Assembly (NCBI GenBank): GCA_940671915.1
Contig: CALNVZ010003434.1
Span: 29,229,290 to 29,293,289 of the forward strand
Length of the DNA: 64,000 nucleotides
Source of the DNA: Paracentrotus lividus
Lineage: Eukaryota > Echinodermata > Echinoidea > Camarodonta > Echinidae
Direction: 5' to 3'
Shown here: piece by piece, positions 12,106 through 26,596 of the stretch
Position numbering within the stretch: the first letter of the stretch is position 1
Layout of the letters: each line of letters begins with the position of its first letter
Notes under the pieces: model-generated
The model's input: only the letters and a program-made list of their open reading frames with translations
Told to the model about the DNA's origin: nothing
Databases searched by the model: none
Made by a program: the position numbers and the translations under genes

Positions 12106-12730
12106 GGGGGGGGGGTTACCTTTAGACTTCAAAATGCAATAGATTGATTCTATGACTTGCTAGCATAATTTTATTGCATCACTGCAATTACTTGATATGT
12201 GGGATATTGCTGCATAGAGCAGCGATCTGTTGGTTGGTTGGTTGGTTAAGTGACTCCTTATATTACAGGGTCTGCAAAGTTACTCACAGGCAGGCAACTT
12301 AATTTAAGGGACTTACCAAAAGATATACCAATTCCCTATTATTCTTCCATTGACTTTAATAATAGGAGGAGATTAGAACATCCGTTATAAAACGTTGTTA
12401 TGCGACTTTCACGCAGCAGGCCACAGCTTTATCTTTTGGTAAGTTGCCTTACTTGGGACTTAATTAAAGTACAATTTCTTTTTATTTTAGAATTTCTATT
12501 TCTTTGTTCTTTACCAGCATCAATTTTTCCACTCTGTACTATAGCAAGCAGGAGTCCGCAGTGTTTCAAGGCACCCCACTGATTCACGTACGCACCACTC
12601 AACCCACCATGAAGCAGAAGATCCTAGCAGGACCAGAGAGGGAGGAGCCTCCACAGATCACCATGACAACCAAGATGGTGGCATTGATAACCCAAGGAAG
12701 AGACCACGTTCAGCAGACACAGTGACCTGA
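4881..12730 (+). CDS. RAD51C: RAD51C recombinase paralogue, complete, nine coding exons
   Basis: RAD51C is a nuclear RecA/RAD51 paralogue ATPase of the BCDX2 and CX3 complexes in homologous recombination. Exons are 4881-4998, 5720-5905, 6668-6851, 7643-7809, 9470-9591, 10270-10401, 10732-10859, 11535-11595 and 12545-12730. All have GT/AG borders with consistent phase, giving 427 residues (human 376). The ATG follows an in-frame TGA at 4863 and matches human Met10 (MQRDINSFP). Walker A is GAPGVGKTQ at the end of exon 3 and Walker B is [11 protein letters not shown] at the start of exon 6. [11 protein letters not shown] and [12 protein letters not shown] are typical of RAD51C. The C-terminus holds an NLS-like NPRKRPRS, as in human. 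Extra length comes mainly from exon 2 and a glycine run at the start of exon 3. Intron 4 contains decayed copies of exon 4. Confidence 0.95.
6020..6560. repeat. (CATC)n and (CATA)n microsatellite in RAD51C intron 2
   Basis: An imperfect CATC/ATCC array runs from about 6020, with a nearly pure CATA array at about 6418-6495. Long frames reading IHPSIHPS or YIHTYIHT are translations of this array. Confidence 0.95.
7419..7597. repeat. MITE with ACTTATCAAAAGATA ends, copy 1
   Basis: Perfect 15 bp inverted ends (7419-7433 and 7583-7597) just before RAD51C exon 4. A relative lies at 12311-12444 before exon 9; the two share the internal block around AATAGGAGGGGATTAG. Confidence 0.75.
7810..8253 (+). 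pseudogene. Decayed tandem copies of RAD51C exon 4
   Basis: Two further copies of exon 4 follow the real exon. The first is about 7910-8039, ending in a good GTATGTGG donor at 8040. The second is about 8120-8246, whose donor is changed to ATATGT. The repeat unit also includes intron sequence, with spacings of 230 and 207 bases. Both copies lack the first roughly 40 bases of the exon and its AG acceptor; a G-rich stretch stands there instead. Encoded words such as [30 protein letters not shown] remain readable. They share one open frame that is not the frame entering from exon 4. Unlikely to be spliced normally. Confidence 0.85.
8254..8483. repeat. TA-bordered 230 bp MITE in the exon 4 repeat array
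   Basis: Perfect 18 bp inverted ends GGACAGTGATTTTCTGTT (8255-8272) and its complement (8465-8482). TA dinucleotides flank the element at 8252-8253 and 8484-8485, as for Tc1/mariner-related MITEs. It separates the third exon unit from a remnant of a fourth unit that starts at about 8486 with GTATGGGGTTTAAGTACATT. Confidence 0.75.
8983..9223. repeat. TA-bordered palindromic MITE, about 240 bp
   Basis: Long inverted ends begin TAGGCCCGTATTCTGATAGC and end with the complement. The interior repeats TTAACCC/GGGTTAA words in both orientations. TA lies at both borders. In RAD51C intron 4. Confidence 0.8.
9694..9836. repeat. 145 bp palindromic MITE family, copy 2
   Basis: Full-length copy in RAD51C intron 5, running from GGGGGCCATTTCATCAAAGG to CATGAAATGCCCCCC. 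The core is in inverted orientation relative to copy 1. Confidence 0.85.
9838..10222. repeat. Direct pair of an unnamed repeat with GATGGACAATCAACCTGTCT
   Basis: Two similar units, about 9838-10017 and 10076-10222, both start near GATGAGAAG and end GTATCACCTTCTACAT. The first contains a (TAG)n run. The flanking phrase AAAAGGACTG recurs at 9679, 10071 and, inverted, at 11169. Related material lies at 10983-11330. Confidence 0.6.
10983..11330. repeat. Rearranged relative of the 9.8-10.2 kb repeat
   Basis: It shares CACCATGTGGTTAGTCT with 9660 and GGACAGTCAACCTGTCTGA with the pair at 9.8-10.2 kb. It then continues into an inverted segment with TCGCCTTCTCATCTGGTTCA and AGTCCTTTTCAGGACT. In RAD51C intron 7. 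Confidence 0.55.
11735..11900 (+). repeat. Possible tRNA-derived repeat fragment
   Basis: GTGACTCAGGTTCAAACCCC resembles a Pol III B box and its surroundings, but no clear A box or folded tRNA shape is seen. In RAD51C intron 8. Confidence 0.3.
12068..12115. repeat. Poly(T) followed by poly(G)
   Basis: 37 T then 11 G in RAD51C intron 8. Length is likely to vary and to be error-prone in assembly. Confidence 0.9.
12311..12444. repeat. MITE with ACTTACCAAAAGATA ends, copy 2
   Basis: 15 bp inverted ends (12311-12325 and 12430-12444), one base different from the copy at 7419-7597. It lies about 100 bases upstream of RAD51C exon 9. Confidence 0.75.
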
Positions 12731-12899
12731 AGGAGGGTCAGTGGATTGGATCACAATGCCTGCATTTACGGTTCTGACAATTTAATGCACGATGGGACAG
12801 TATTACAACTGATTATAGCCGATTGCGAATGTTGCGAACAGCTAGATAAGATTTGACTCTCAGGAATGTCCTACAATAATACACAAATCCTTTATTTCC

Positions 12900-13188
12900 C
12901 AGGGTTCCCAGCCTATCAGGAAAATCAGGGAAATCAGGGAAAGTTATTTAACTTTTTTCCAGTTAGGGAAAAGTCAGGGAATTTGATAATAATGCTTCAA
13001 AATCAGGGAAAAGTCAGGGAATTTTGATTGGCCCAAAAATCGAAAGTTTGATAATCAGTCAGACTAGTGTTTTATACTGCAAATAGTTCACAGCGACAAC
13101 AAAGAAAACATTCGAAACTGGAAATGGGTTTAAATAATTATCAGGGAAAAATCGGGGAATTTTGTTTTCTTGAAATGCTGGGAACGCT
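12900..13188. repeat. MITE-like repeat with GGGTTCCCAGC ends
   Basis: Inverted ends GGGTTCCCAGCCT (left) and TGCTGGGAACGCT (right) enclose many AATCAGGGAAA words in one strand bias. In the RAD51C 3' region. Confidence 0.6.
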
Positions 13189-13489
13189 GTTTCCAAAGAC
13201 ATAACTTTTAAATTGAATGAAAACAGCTGTGTTTTAAACTGATCCACACATCGAACAAAGTGAATTAACATAATCACACACTGCAATCAGCCTATTGTAC
13301 TAGAATTCCATCCCATCATGCATTGCAATTTAAGAACCGTTAATGCAGTCGTAAAGCCATGTATATTCTCTATCAGTTCTAATGGTTTTGAGATGTTTTT
13401 GCTCCTAATGCCAGAGCTTAATCAATGAAGTTCTTAAAAGTAATGATTTACTTTGTAAGAAAAAGATCTCATTATTTGCTTAAACAGTG

Positions 13490-13683
13490 CATACCTGCGA
13501 ACTACTTGTATTCCAATTAAATAGGAATGTTCCTATTTCAGGGAAAAGAAAGAAAAAAACCTGTGTTCTTATTTCTGTACAAATTTGTCTGTAGTAATGC
13601 TATGAGAAATTCAGGAATATTCATATTTTTGTCATCTTTAGTCATTTGTTCCTATTTCCTGCCTTTCAAGGTTGGCAGGTATG
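13490..13683. repeat. MITE with CATACCTGCCAAC-type ends
   Basis: CATACCTGCGAAC at 13490-13502 and GTTGGCAGGTATG at 13671-13683 are inverted with one mismatch. The interior has TTCCTATTTC words. Confidence 0.65.
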
Positions 13684-13889
13684 ACAGGCCAATGATATCA
13701 ATTTGTGTTCCTTGATTTTACCAAGTTCTTAAGGTCAGAGAGAATACTCGCATGCCAAGGAGGAGAATTCAGTAATTTTAATGTTGTAATGCAATTAAAA
13801 TGTTTTCTATAATACCAAACATATTAGGAGGTACAACCGTTATGAAAGTTAGTATCCTTCCAAATGTCAAATAAAGTGCCTTATGTATG

Positions 13890-14480
13890 ATATTGTCTGA
13901 CAAAACGCAGAGTAGTACAGTCTGTGTCAAACAAAATGGTACAGTTGGAAAACATTTTTTTAAAGTATGAAAATTAATCACATTCTAGAAGTGTTTGATA
14001 TTTCTATAAAGTAGGAAAATCAGGCTTTCTTCTGCAATTTTTTTTCATCCCATTTGCTGCTGTAGATCTTGAGATATGACCAGTTTTCTATAATCAAGAA
14101 AAAAATGTATTTTGCACTTGCTTCTCTATGGGTTTCGCACATAATAGCCATGAATTCAGCGCACGGAGACAATAGATGTGTGTAATTTCGATTAGGTCAT
14201 CGCCGCACAAAATTTAGCATAACTTTTGTTTTACAAATGCAAATTATACAAAACAAAGTGCATCAACGAGAAGAATCTTTTGGCTTTAAGTTGGTACCAC
14301 AGTCATGCATCATTTGACATGATTTCGTACCTAAATAATTTTTTCCCCGACTGGACCATTTTTTTTTACATAGACTGTATTTCATAAATTTTGTTTCCTA
14401 GGGCTTCAAAAGACTGTGCATATATAGCATCAATTGTATTTGTCTTTAATATGGAAAAATGAGCACAAAAAAAAAGGATT
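13890..14480. other. Intergenic DNA, nothing recognised
   Basis: AT-rich sequence between the RAD51C 3' region and the first SINE. No exon, RNA gene or inverted-repeat element was found. Confidence 0.4.
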
Positions 14481-14483
14481 CCA

Positions 14484-14607
14484 GTGGGGCTGTAACCCAA
14501 GACCTCCGGATTGCCAGATAGATGCTCTACCGACTGAGCTATAGAAAACCCTATGTCATGTTCTTCCCATAATCCCTTTAACTTTCAATGGTTGTCAGGT
14601 CAGAAGC
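14484..14607 (-). mobile_element. tRNA-derived SINE, copy 1
   Basis: On the minus strand a leader with GCTTCTGACC and CATTGAAAG is followed by a tRNA-like head containing TAGCTCAGTCGGTAGAGCAT and GGAGGTCTTGGGTTACA (A-box and B-box like). The same leader-head arrangement occurs at 14741 and 50250. Confidence 0.65.
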
Positions 14608-14740
14608 AATATTATATATTTCTGTTCAGATTCCCTCGTTTTCAAATTCATTTTTTTTAAAAGCTGTATCAGTTCAGCATGATCCCTTGGATAAACTGTC
14701 AAGTTGCTTTCCTTTCTTCAAGTTTATGTCAAGTTTATGT

Positions 14741-14880
14741 AGCTTCTGACCACATGAGCATTGAAAGTTCAGTGGTTATTGGGAACCAAACAACTAATAG
14801 GGTTTTATACAGCTCAGTCGGTAGAGCACCAGTCTAGCAGTCCGGAGGTCTCATGTTTGAGTTCTGCTCAAGTTCCAGTT
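14741..14880 (+). mobile_element. tRNA-derived SINE, copy 2
   Basis: Leader GCTTCTGACCACATGAGCAT, then a head with CAGCTCAGTCGGTAGAGCAC and GGAGGTCTCATGTTTGAGTT. It is opposite in orientation to copy 1, only 130 bases away. The cloverleaf is imperfect, so this is not a working tRNA gene. Confidence 0.65.
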
Positions 14881-15075
14881 ATATATTTGCTAATTTTTCA
14901 TATTACATATTTCTGGTCAGTTTCCCCCTTTGTTCATGTTTTTCTTTGAAATTATGAAAAAAACAACTCAATTGCAATTGCAACTCGTGTGCAAGTCCAC
15001 TCCCATTGAAATGAATATAGATACAAAATATTGTCATGAGGCATTTTCCTGGTTTAGTGTAGTCTTTCTGCTTCA

Positions 15076-15219
15076 GGGGGGGGGGTGTTTCATGAAAGGA
15101 CTTGTTGAATGTTTTATCCGACAAATTTGCTCTCAGCAAATAAGATGCAAGCATTTCAGTAGCTTATAACAGTTATCAGTGAGAATCAGTCAATATTTGG
15201 TTCATGAAATGCTCCCCAG
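15076..15219. repeat. 145 bp palindromic MITE family, copy 3 (diverged)
   Basis: GTTTCATGAAAGGACTTGTT on the left and GTTCATGAAATGCTCCCC on the right, with the ATGCAAGCATTTCAGTAGCTTATAAC core; the right half is the most diverged of the six. Confidence 0.75.
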
Positions 15220-15681
15220 ATCCTATTCAACGGGATGCATTGTCAGAAGGCTATTGCAGACCTGCATTGAAGTCACCCAAGATGATGAGGTTTTTTTTAT
15301 AGCTCTTCTGTGCATGGCAGAAAAAAGTGTTGATGGGGGGCTGAACCGGCCCCCCTCCCCCAGTCTTTGTAGTTTAAGCAGGGGTTGGTTTAAGCCTATT
15401 TGTACCTTAAGGGCTGCGTAATTCATTGAATAATTAGAATGAATCAGTGTTTTATATAACCTCTTAATAGTAGAAATGAATGGAATTCTAAAATAGAAAC
15501 TTTTTTTTTTTTCATGGAAAGATATTTTAACATTGTACTGTTTTAAAGCCAAACTTCTTTAGTAACCCTTCAAGAATACCAGCCTTTATCCTATAATGGA
15601 ATCCGATAATAACAAATTCTTTTCATTCTAAATCAGTTCTTTTCACGATAATTTCAATTTCCTTTTTATTAGATTCTTTAT

Positions 15682-16300
15682 ATGCCTCTGCCACTAAAGG
15701 TGTCAGAGGCATCCATTATGTTTCCTAGTTGTCAAACCGTATGTTTGTTGATATCTCAAGAACCACTTGAGATATGAACTTAAAACTTGGGGATAGTATG
15801 TATCACCATGGGAGGATGATCTGGTTAAATTTAGAGTAATAATAATAATAATAATATCGTTTTATTTACCCAGGGTAGCCACTTCAGTTCTGACAACTGT
15901 TCTCCCAGCGGACCCTGCATGATGTTATTATTACCCCTAAGCTCCTTGTTAAAAGGCAACTTTAGGTACCATTTTTGTAAGTCTTTGGTATGACTCGGCC
16001 GGGTTTCGAACTCACGTCCTCCCGTTCATGAAAGCAAGAAAGGCTACCATTTTGATTGAGCTATCATGCCTGGTCAGAGTACAGAGGTCATGGGTCATAG
16101 AGATCAACGTATGAAATTCCAGAAGTTGAGTTTGTTATTGTGATATCTCAAGAATCTCTTGATATATGAACTTTAATTTCTTGGGGATAATATCACCATA
16201 TGAAGAAAGACAACCTATTCAGCCTCTGGAGAGCAAATATAAATTGAGGGTCACAGATATCAAGATATGGCATTTGATTTAAGCGATACAAGGCATATAT
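15682..16300. repeat. Dispersed repeat interrupted by a SINE
   Basis: The phrase TGATATCTCAAGAA followed by TTGAGATATGAACTT and TTGGGGATA occurs at about 15750 and again at about 16140. The two repeats are separated by the SINE at 15837-16075. This looks like a short direct repeat unit of an unnamed family. Confidence 0.5.
15837..16075 (-). mobile_element. tRNA-derived SINE with (AAT)n tail
   Basis: Read on the minus strand it starts with a tRNA-like head (GATAGCTCAATCAAAATGGT, then GTGAGTTCGAAACCC as a B box). It ends in an ATTATT tail, seen on plus as (TAA)n at 15837-15855. AGAGTA occurs on both sides and may be the target duplication. Confidence 0.6.
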
Positions 16301-17176
16301 GAGACACTGTTCCATTTGTTTTGTTAACTAAGGAGTTAAAGTTCATTATTAGTCATGTTTCATTGAAGATTTGTTTTTTTTTTTTGTGTAAAAAAAAATG
16401 ACATACCGGTAGTGGTAAAACCATTACTGTTAACAATGTACAATGCTGCTTTTTGTAGTTTTGAAATAAATTTTTATTCAGAAAACAGTTGAACATATGT
16501 CACATATTATTTCATTGAATATATGTATTTACAATATGGCCATGCGTTATGAGGTGGGCCCTTTTCTGTTACAACCCAAGTTTTCCAAGGAATTGTACCG
16601 TTTTTATTCAATCGAATATTTCTCTTACATTTGACATCTTATACCTATAAAAGTATACATATTCTGAAAGAGAATTGTCTGAGGGAATTCAAAAATACTA
16701 TCAGAAAAAGGATATGGGGAAGTCTATAAGGAGTTACAGAAGCCAAACATGTCAAAAATGGTTGGAAAAGTACTTCCAGAAAAAGGTTACATGGTAACAA
16801 ATTTCACCCTACAACAAAGACATGCATATTTGAACTCCTCAAAGTCAGACCTTTCCAACAATGTATTAACTGTTAGGGGTAAGCTTTTTTAAATAATTTT
16901 GCGCGATCATCTTTTCAGCCCGAAAATTTCTGATAGGAAAATTTGGGTAAATATTGTGCTTACAATGAGTAATGCATGATTTACTTCCAAAATTATGAAA
17001 CAGTTTTGTTCTTATAACATATTTGAAGTTATACAGTGTTAACATGAATATAGTTGCAAATACTACAATAAAAATATATCTACAGGCCTTATTAAAAACA
17101 ATTAATTTGATCTGTTCATGTTGAGACATGTCAACCACACGTGCAAGTATCTCTGAGATGATCTACCTTGGTGAGG
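16301..17176. other. Intergenic DNA, nothing recognised
   Basis: AT-rich sequence with poly(T) at 16373-16386. The frame at 16866-17138 has no recognisable features and ordinary AT-rich composition. Confidence 0.4.
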
Positions 17177-17620
17177 TTAAAGGCCCTCGCAAGTCCGAGA
17201 TCATGGGGAATGCGCGTTTCTTGAGCTCCATTGACTCATACACACAATCTACAGTGAGGCTTACGCAAGGGTCGCGACCTACTGGGGATTAACATTCGGA
17301 CAGCACGAACATGACGAAGTTTACCGAACTCAGTCAGTCAATAGGGCCAGTAGCTTCGGATTAGTATAGACTTCTCAACGGTCTCTTCGTATTAATTCAA
17401 AGAAGGACTTGTATAATACTCCATTTCAAAAACAAAACATAGGTTAGATTTACTTCGGACTTCTGGTTAGTTAGTCTAGCCATGAAGGAATTAACCGGAT
17501 TATACTCCAGACGGGTTGGGCTGAAGATTACGCAACACGCCTCAGGCTCTGATTGGAATGTTATCATTTCACCCGAGATAAGGTGAATTCCCCATGTTTT
17601 ATCAATATACGTCCCTTTAA
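17177..17620. repeat. TTAA-bordered element, family A copy 1
   Basis: Bounded by TTAAAGGCC and GTCCCTTTAA. A second copy at 36055-36499 lies in the opposite orientation. It shares words such as ACATGGGG, AATGCGCG, GAGCTCCATTG and TTGATAAAACATGGGG (one strand or the other). TTAA at both borders is the mark of piggyBac-type insertion. Confidence 0.75.
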
Positions 17621-19049
17621 AGCATATCAAGCCAATGCAGTGATGTTTCAATTGTAAATGGTAGTTTGAATTGTAAAATAATCAATCACCCATGAAATAA
17701 CTTTTATGGCAAACAGATGTTATGCAATTACTGAATCATACATGTGGTAGAGCCATCATCATCATTATTTATCTCACTTTCATTAGGAAGACAATGCCTT
17801 AATGGAGTTGAGGAATGTCTAAGATGGTGGGTTTTTGGTGGTTGGATTTGCTGCTGCCTCATCAATTATAACTCAATCCATTATTACAGTTCCTTTTTGT
17901 TGTGTAAACAAAGCATAGGTAAATGGTAGTGAGAATCATATAAACATGTAGGCTGAATAAGTAAACCATGGTCCTTGAGCATCAAACTAAGTATTTTACC
18001 TTCACTGTTGAATCGTAGAAATACCTGTACACAATCTTAGACAAGTTAAATCACATTATTTTACTGATTTTACATTAATTAATAAATTGATTAACTTAAT
18101 TACCCTAATTAGGTATCTTAATTCATATTTTACACACTGTTACTAATTGATACATGTAGATGTATATTCCAATTTAACTGTCTTATGTTAGATTTTATGA
18201 TGTTAAAACCTGATTTATTAATGCAATAGAAATATGCTCCTCCTCCTCATGCTCCTCCTCCTCCACCACCGTTGCAAAAATGGCTACTTCAAGTTAATTA
18301 ATTGCTAATTACTTGTAATGAGTGCACCATTGGTATTCTTTCTAATATTAAGTTATTGGCAGATATATTTCCTTCACATTAGTACCAAATATACCCATAC
18401 TGGCACATGCTATTTAAAAATTTTATATCATATTTCATGTTTGTGCTTGTCGCGCAAATGTAACGGCACCACCTATATGGGGGCCCAGTTTAAAACACAT
18501 GGCCATATAACTTCTTTTGAATAGATGGAATATATGAATCTCAACATTTTTAGGAAACAGAAATGCACATGTATATAACATGCATTACATAGAAAGAGGA
18601 AGAGAGAGAAAAACAAGGAGAGGAGATGAGCTAGAGCAAGTGTGTTTAACAATTGGAGGAATGGTCAGAATCTCAGAATCAGTCGCAACCATCTTGCTAC
18701 TCATCAAAACCTGTACAAAAGTATCTTGCTCAAAACAACCTCCTCCTTGGGCAAAACTTATTAAATCACGCTCATTTTCTGTTCTGGGACAAGAGTGCCA
18801 ATTGCAGTAGTAACAAAAGGTCTATACACACATGTCAATGATATAATTGCTAGAGAATGTATAGAAGCAGTGTTGATCCAGGTTTAATATGTTTTCTTAC
18901 CACAAAAAGCGAGAAACACACACTCTGAAACCCTTATGAAAAGGAGTTTGGTCTAATGATCTTTTCCCGAGCTGTATAAAGACACCGTTTCTTGTACCCT
19001 CTATAAAGCAATCGGTAGTTTCACATAGGTAATCCTCTCTTCATGCATA
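17621..19049. other. Intergenic DNA, nothing recognised
   Basis: AT-rich sequence with a short CTCCTC run at 18235-18275 and scattered ACATGTA words. No exon or element with clear borders was found. Confidence 0.4.
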
Positions 19050-19177
19050 AAATTAACACAAGTCCAGAAAAAAATTCACAGGATCCTCTCACTTCGCTAC
19101 TTCTTCTTGCTTTTACTGGATGCCCGTCCCATCTTGCCGCTCCCCGATCGTCAGCCAGGGAGAGCTTCAGCTTGAGG
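19050..19177 (-). pseudogene. Duplicate of the end of the CFAP119 last exon
   Basis: On the minus strand this repeats about 125 bases of the last exon plus 3' UTR, immediately downstream of the true stop. The codons for GKMGRASSKSKKK and a TAG are preserved. Upstream of them the copy has lost one base (in the stretch after GACGAT) relative to the real exon, and no acceptor is present. It is most likely transcribed as 3' UTR. Confidence 0.8.
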
Positions 19178-19231
19178 GAAGAAGATTAACATAAGTTCAG
19201 AAAAAAGAATTGACCGAATCCTCTCACGTGG

Positions 19232-23835
<4,604 letters not shown>

Positions 23836-24249
23836 CTAGAAAGTTGAATAAGGAAAAGAAGCAGAAATAAACATGTATTAAATATAAGTTAAAGGTCAAA
23901 TAAAACAGCTAATAAGTCAAAACTCAGTACGACAATACACCAGACGATGGCCTGTAATTAAAAGAAAAAGAACTAGGCCTATTCATGCATGAATTATTTT
24001 GGTTACACCACCACAAATAAAGAATATTGATAGGGCCTAATATTTCGGCTTGATCCGGAGACAAAAAAAACAAACAAACAAGGCTTTATTTTTTTTAGGA
24101 CAGGTGGCCAGACACACACCCTCTCCCCCCCCCCCCCCCCCCTCACCTTACATGACATCAATGTTAATGATGCCTTTGAGTCATGGGCACTTCAATCAGT
24201 ATAGAATTTTGTAGCCTGTAAAAAACAGTAGGCCCTAACACAAAAATCA

Positions 24250-24800
24250 AAATATTCAAGGGAATCAAGCACATCGAAATGCCTACAAGTTCGTTCGTAC
24301 AGAGCCAGAGGACAATGCATTATGACTGTTGGGCGCTCTGATTAGCCATCGCGTGGAGCTCCGCCTCCTGGTTGCGATGACTGAAGTGCGTTGACCGTCA
24401 CTGAACAACGCGATTCAGCTGTTCCCGATAAAGACCGCTTTTGTCGTGCGTGCTGTCAATCATAACCAAAGTGGACCCATTTCGCAAGAAAAACTGCAAG
24501 ACTCAACTTCACAAAACGTGTATGGCAAAGCCACTGTTTCAAACTTTTTAGAATAAAGAAAAGAAATATAAAAAGGAACTTCAACGAATCCACTGTCGGA
24601 CTTCGCCCGACAGTTGAAAACGTATAAAGAAATGAGGACTTACCAAAAAAGTAAATGACGAATCTAAATTTTATCGTGACTATTGTTCATTGGAAGGCAC
24701 AATGGTAGTGTATTTCATATGCAAACGTGATCATTCGAGCGTCGTGCATAAATTATGGAGTAAAAATTTATAACGTTACGTGTGCGTGTCAAGCCTGTCT
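24250..24800 (-). promoter_or_regulatory. Likely promoter and first exon region of CFAP119
   Basis: A locally CpG-rich stretch (24310-24450) upstream of the CFAP119 exons, with a good minus-strand donor at 24638-24643. No open frame with a Met joins the next exon in phase, so an exon ending at 24644 would be noncoding. Confidence 0.35.
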
Positions 24801-26052
24801 GTCTTAAAATTCTTAAAAAACATTGTTCTAACTGTTAACGTTAGGCCCTAGCGGCCTAGCCATACAGCTGCAATTTGTCAATTATGAATTGACCATGCAT
24901 AAGTGTAAGTGGGCCCTAGCCTACTAACGTTAAGTTCTACTTTCTAGCGAATAATTTCTTGAAATTTTGTATTCCATTGATCATGAGAATATAAAGAATG
25001 GAATGAAATTGACAAGTTTTTAAATTTTATTTTATTTTGTATCATAATTGAGGTAAAATAAGAACCAAGTTAGGAGTCTTGGTGCGCAGACATGGTAGGA
25101 TGGGGGGTCCGTTGTCCGGGGGTGCCGGATAACTCGGCCCACTGGCTAACTCGGCCCAGTCCGAAAAAGTGGGCCGAGTTAGCCAGGAGGTATTGAATCG
25201 ATCGTAAATACTTACTTGTGTTGAGCATGGATATATTTCACAGTTTTTATCATCAATTTGATATGGAATGTTGAGATATATGAAACTAGCAAGCTGCTAC
25301 CGAACATTTTTTGAAGTAAAACCGCCCAAAAAGTGAAATTTTAGGTCTGTAAATACGCACGCAATTCTGCCCGTGTTTTTACCGTCTCGTCCCATTTTGT
25401 TTGGGATCACCGCCGCCGTGCGGGCTGGCGGCAGTGAACAGCGGATGAGACGCCTATCTTTGTAGCTTCGGCTGTCTGCACTCGCAGAAGTCTTCTTCTT
25501 CTTCCGTTGTTATTATTTTGGCAAGCAGTCAGATTATGACTATTTTTGCCACTGCTTTTTTTCTCTTCTTGTTCTTTTTTATTATATTATTTTCTGCTCT
25601 TTTCTCTCTAGCTTTTTTTTTTCCTTCTTTTGTTATCTTATCTCTTGTACTTTTGTCTACTTGTCTTTTTTTTTTCTTTTTCCCCCTCTTTTTCTCCTCC
25701 ATAATTTTTTTTCTTTTTCTTCAATCTTCTTCTTCTCTTTTCTCTCTCTCTCTCTCTCCTTTTTCCCTTCGATTGAGACGTGTATATGCTACATACAAGA
25801 AAAGAAATTCAATATATGGCAAGGGAAAACTCCCTGAAGTAGGGTTTTAAATCTTAATCATATTGTAGATTTGTGTTTGTATATTTGCAATGATGATGGA
25901 GAACACTGATATTGATAATAAATAATAATGATAGCTATTATCATTATTATTATTACTATTTTTTTTTCGGGGGGGGGGCCGCGGGTCATTTATTTCCATT
26001 AAATACAAAAGAAACTACATACAAGAATGCAAATATAATTCTGTAACACTAT

Positions 26053-26347
26053 CAGTGGCGGATCCTGGTAGGGGGCAGGCCTGATAAATAAATTAATTAT
26101 CTATTCATTTATTTATTTATTTAAATACATTTCCAAAGAAGAAAAAGAAAAAGGTTGGGTACCTGTCTTATAGGAAAGGGAACAAATTATGAGGGGAAAG
26201 GAAAAAGTATATAGCGGGGAAGGGACCAAATTAATCTTAAATTAAGGGGGCTCCAAATTGACCCGAAACTTAGGGACGCCCCTTTATCTTCATACTTATG
26301 GGCGCCAAATATTTTGTTTGTATTTTATCATTTTTTGTAAGCCACTG
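26053..26347. repeat. hAT-like MITE with CAGTGGCGGATCC end
   Basis: Starts CAGTGGCGGATCCTGG and ends AGCCACTG, typical hAT-type termini. Contained in the spacer of the foldback element at 25120-27542, so it inserted later or was carried along. No clear 8 bp target duplication. Confidence 0.6.
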
Positions 26348-26557
26348 ATATACGAAAAGGAAAAAAATATTGCTCCCCACCGCTCTCATGAAGTAGTTGA
26401 GTATACCGTATAGTCATGTACATTATTATAGGCTATTTTATTATTAGGTCTAGGGCCTATTATTATTTTTGTCATACCTTCTTTGTTATTTTCCTTCTTT
26501 ATATTTTTTTTCTTTCTTTTTTTTATTAATGTTTCATAATTCCTTTCTTTTCTGCTT

Positions 26558-26558
<1 letters not shown>

Positions 26559-26593
<35 letters not shown>
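26559..26593. repeat. Poly(T) run
   Basis: About 35 T in the foldback spacer. Confidence 0.85.

Positions 26594-26596
<3 letters not shown>

Larger units (their letters stand above)
12731..13880 (+). other. RAD51C 3' untranslated and flanking region
   Basis: After the TGA at 12728-12730 no coding is seen. The first clear AATAAA on this strand is at 13869-13874, so the 3' UTR may include the two MITEs at 12900 and 13490. The true polyadenylation site is not shown by sequence alone. Confidence 0.35.

Noticed and set aside
12504-12725. Frame reading [18 protein letters not shown] as the RAD51C C-terminus
   Set aside because: The phase set by exon 8 requires the other frame from 12545, which ends with the NLS-like NPRKRPRS as in human RAD51C.
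14484-14880. Two tRNA genes facing each other
   Set aside because: Cloverleaf stems are broken and the leader is shared with a third copy at 50250, so these are SINEs.
24360-24385. RFX X-box in the CFAP119 promoter
   Set aside because: Only a half-site-like GTTGCGATGAC is seen, which is too weak to call.
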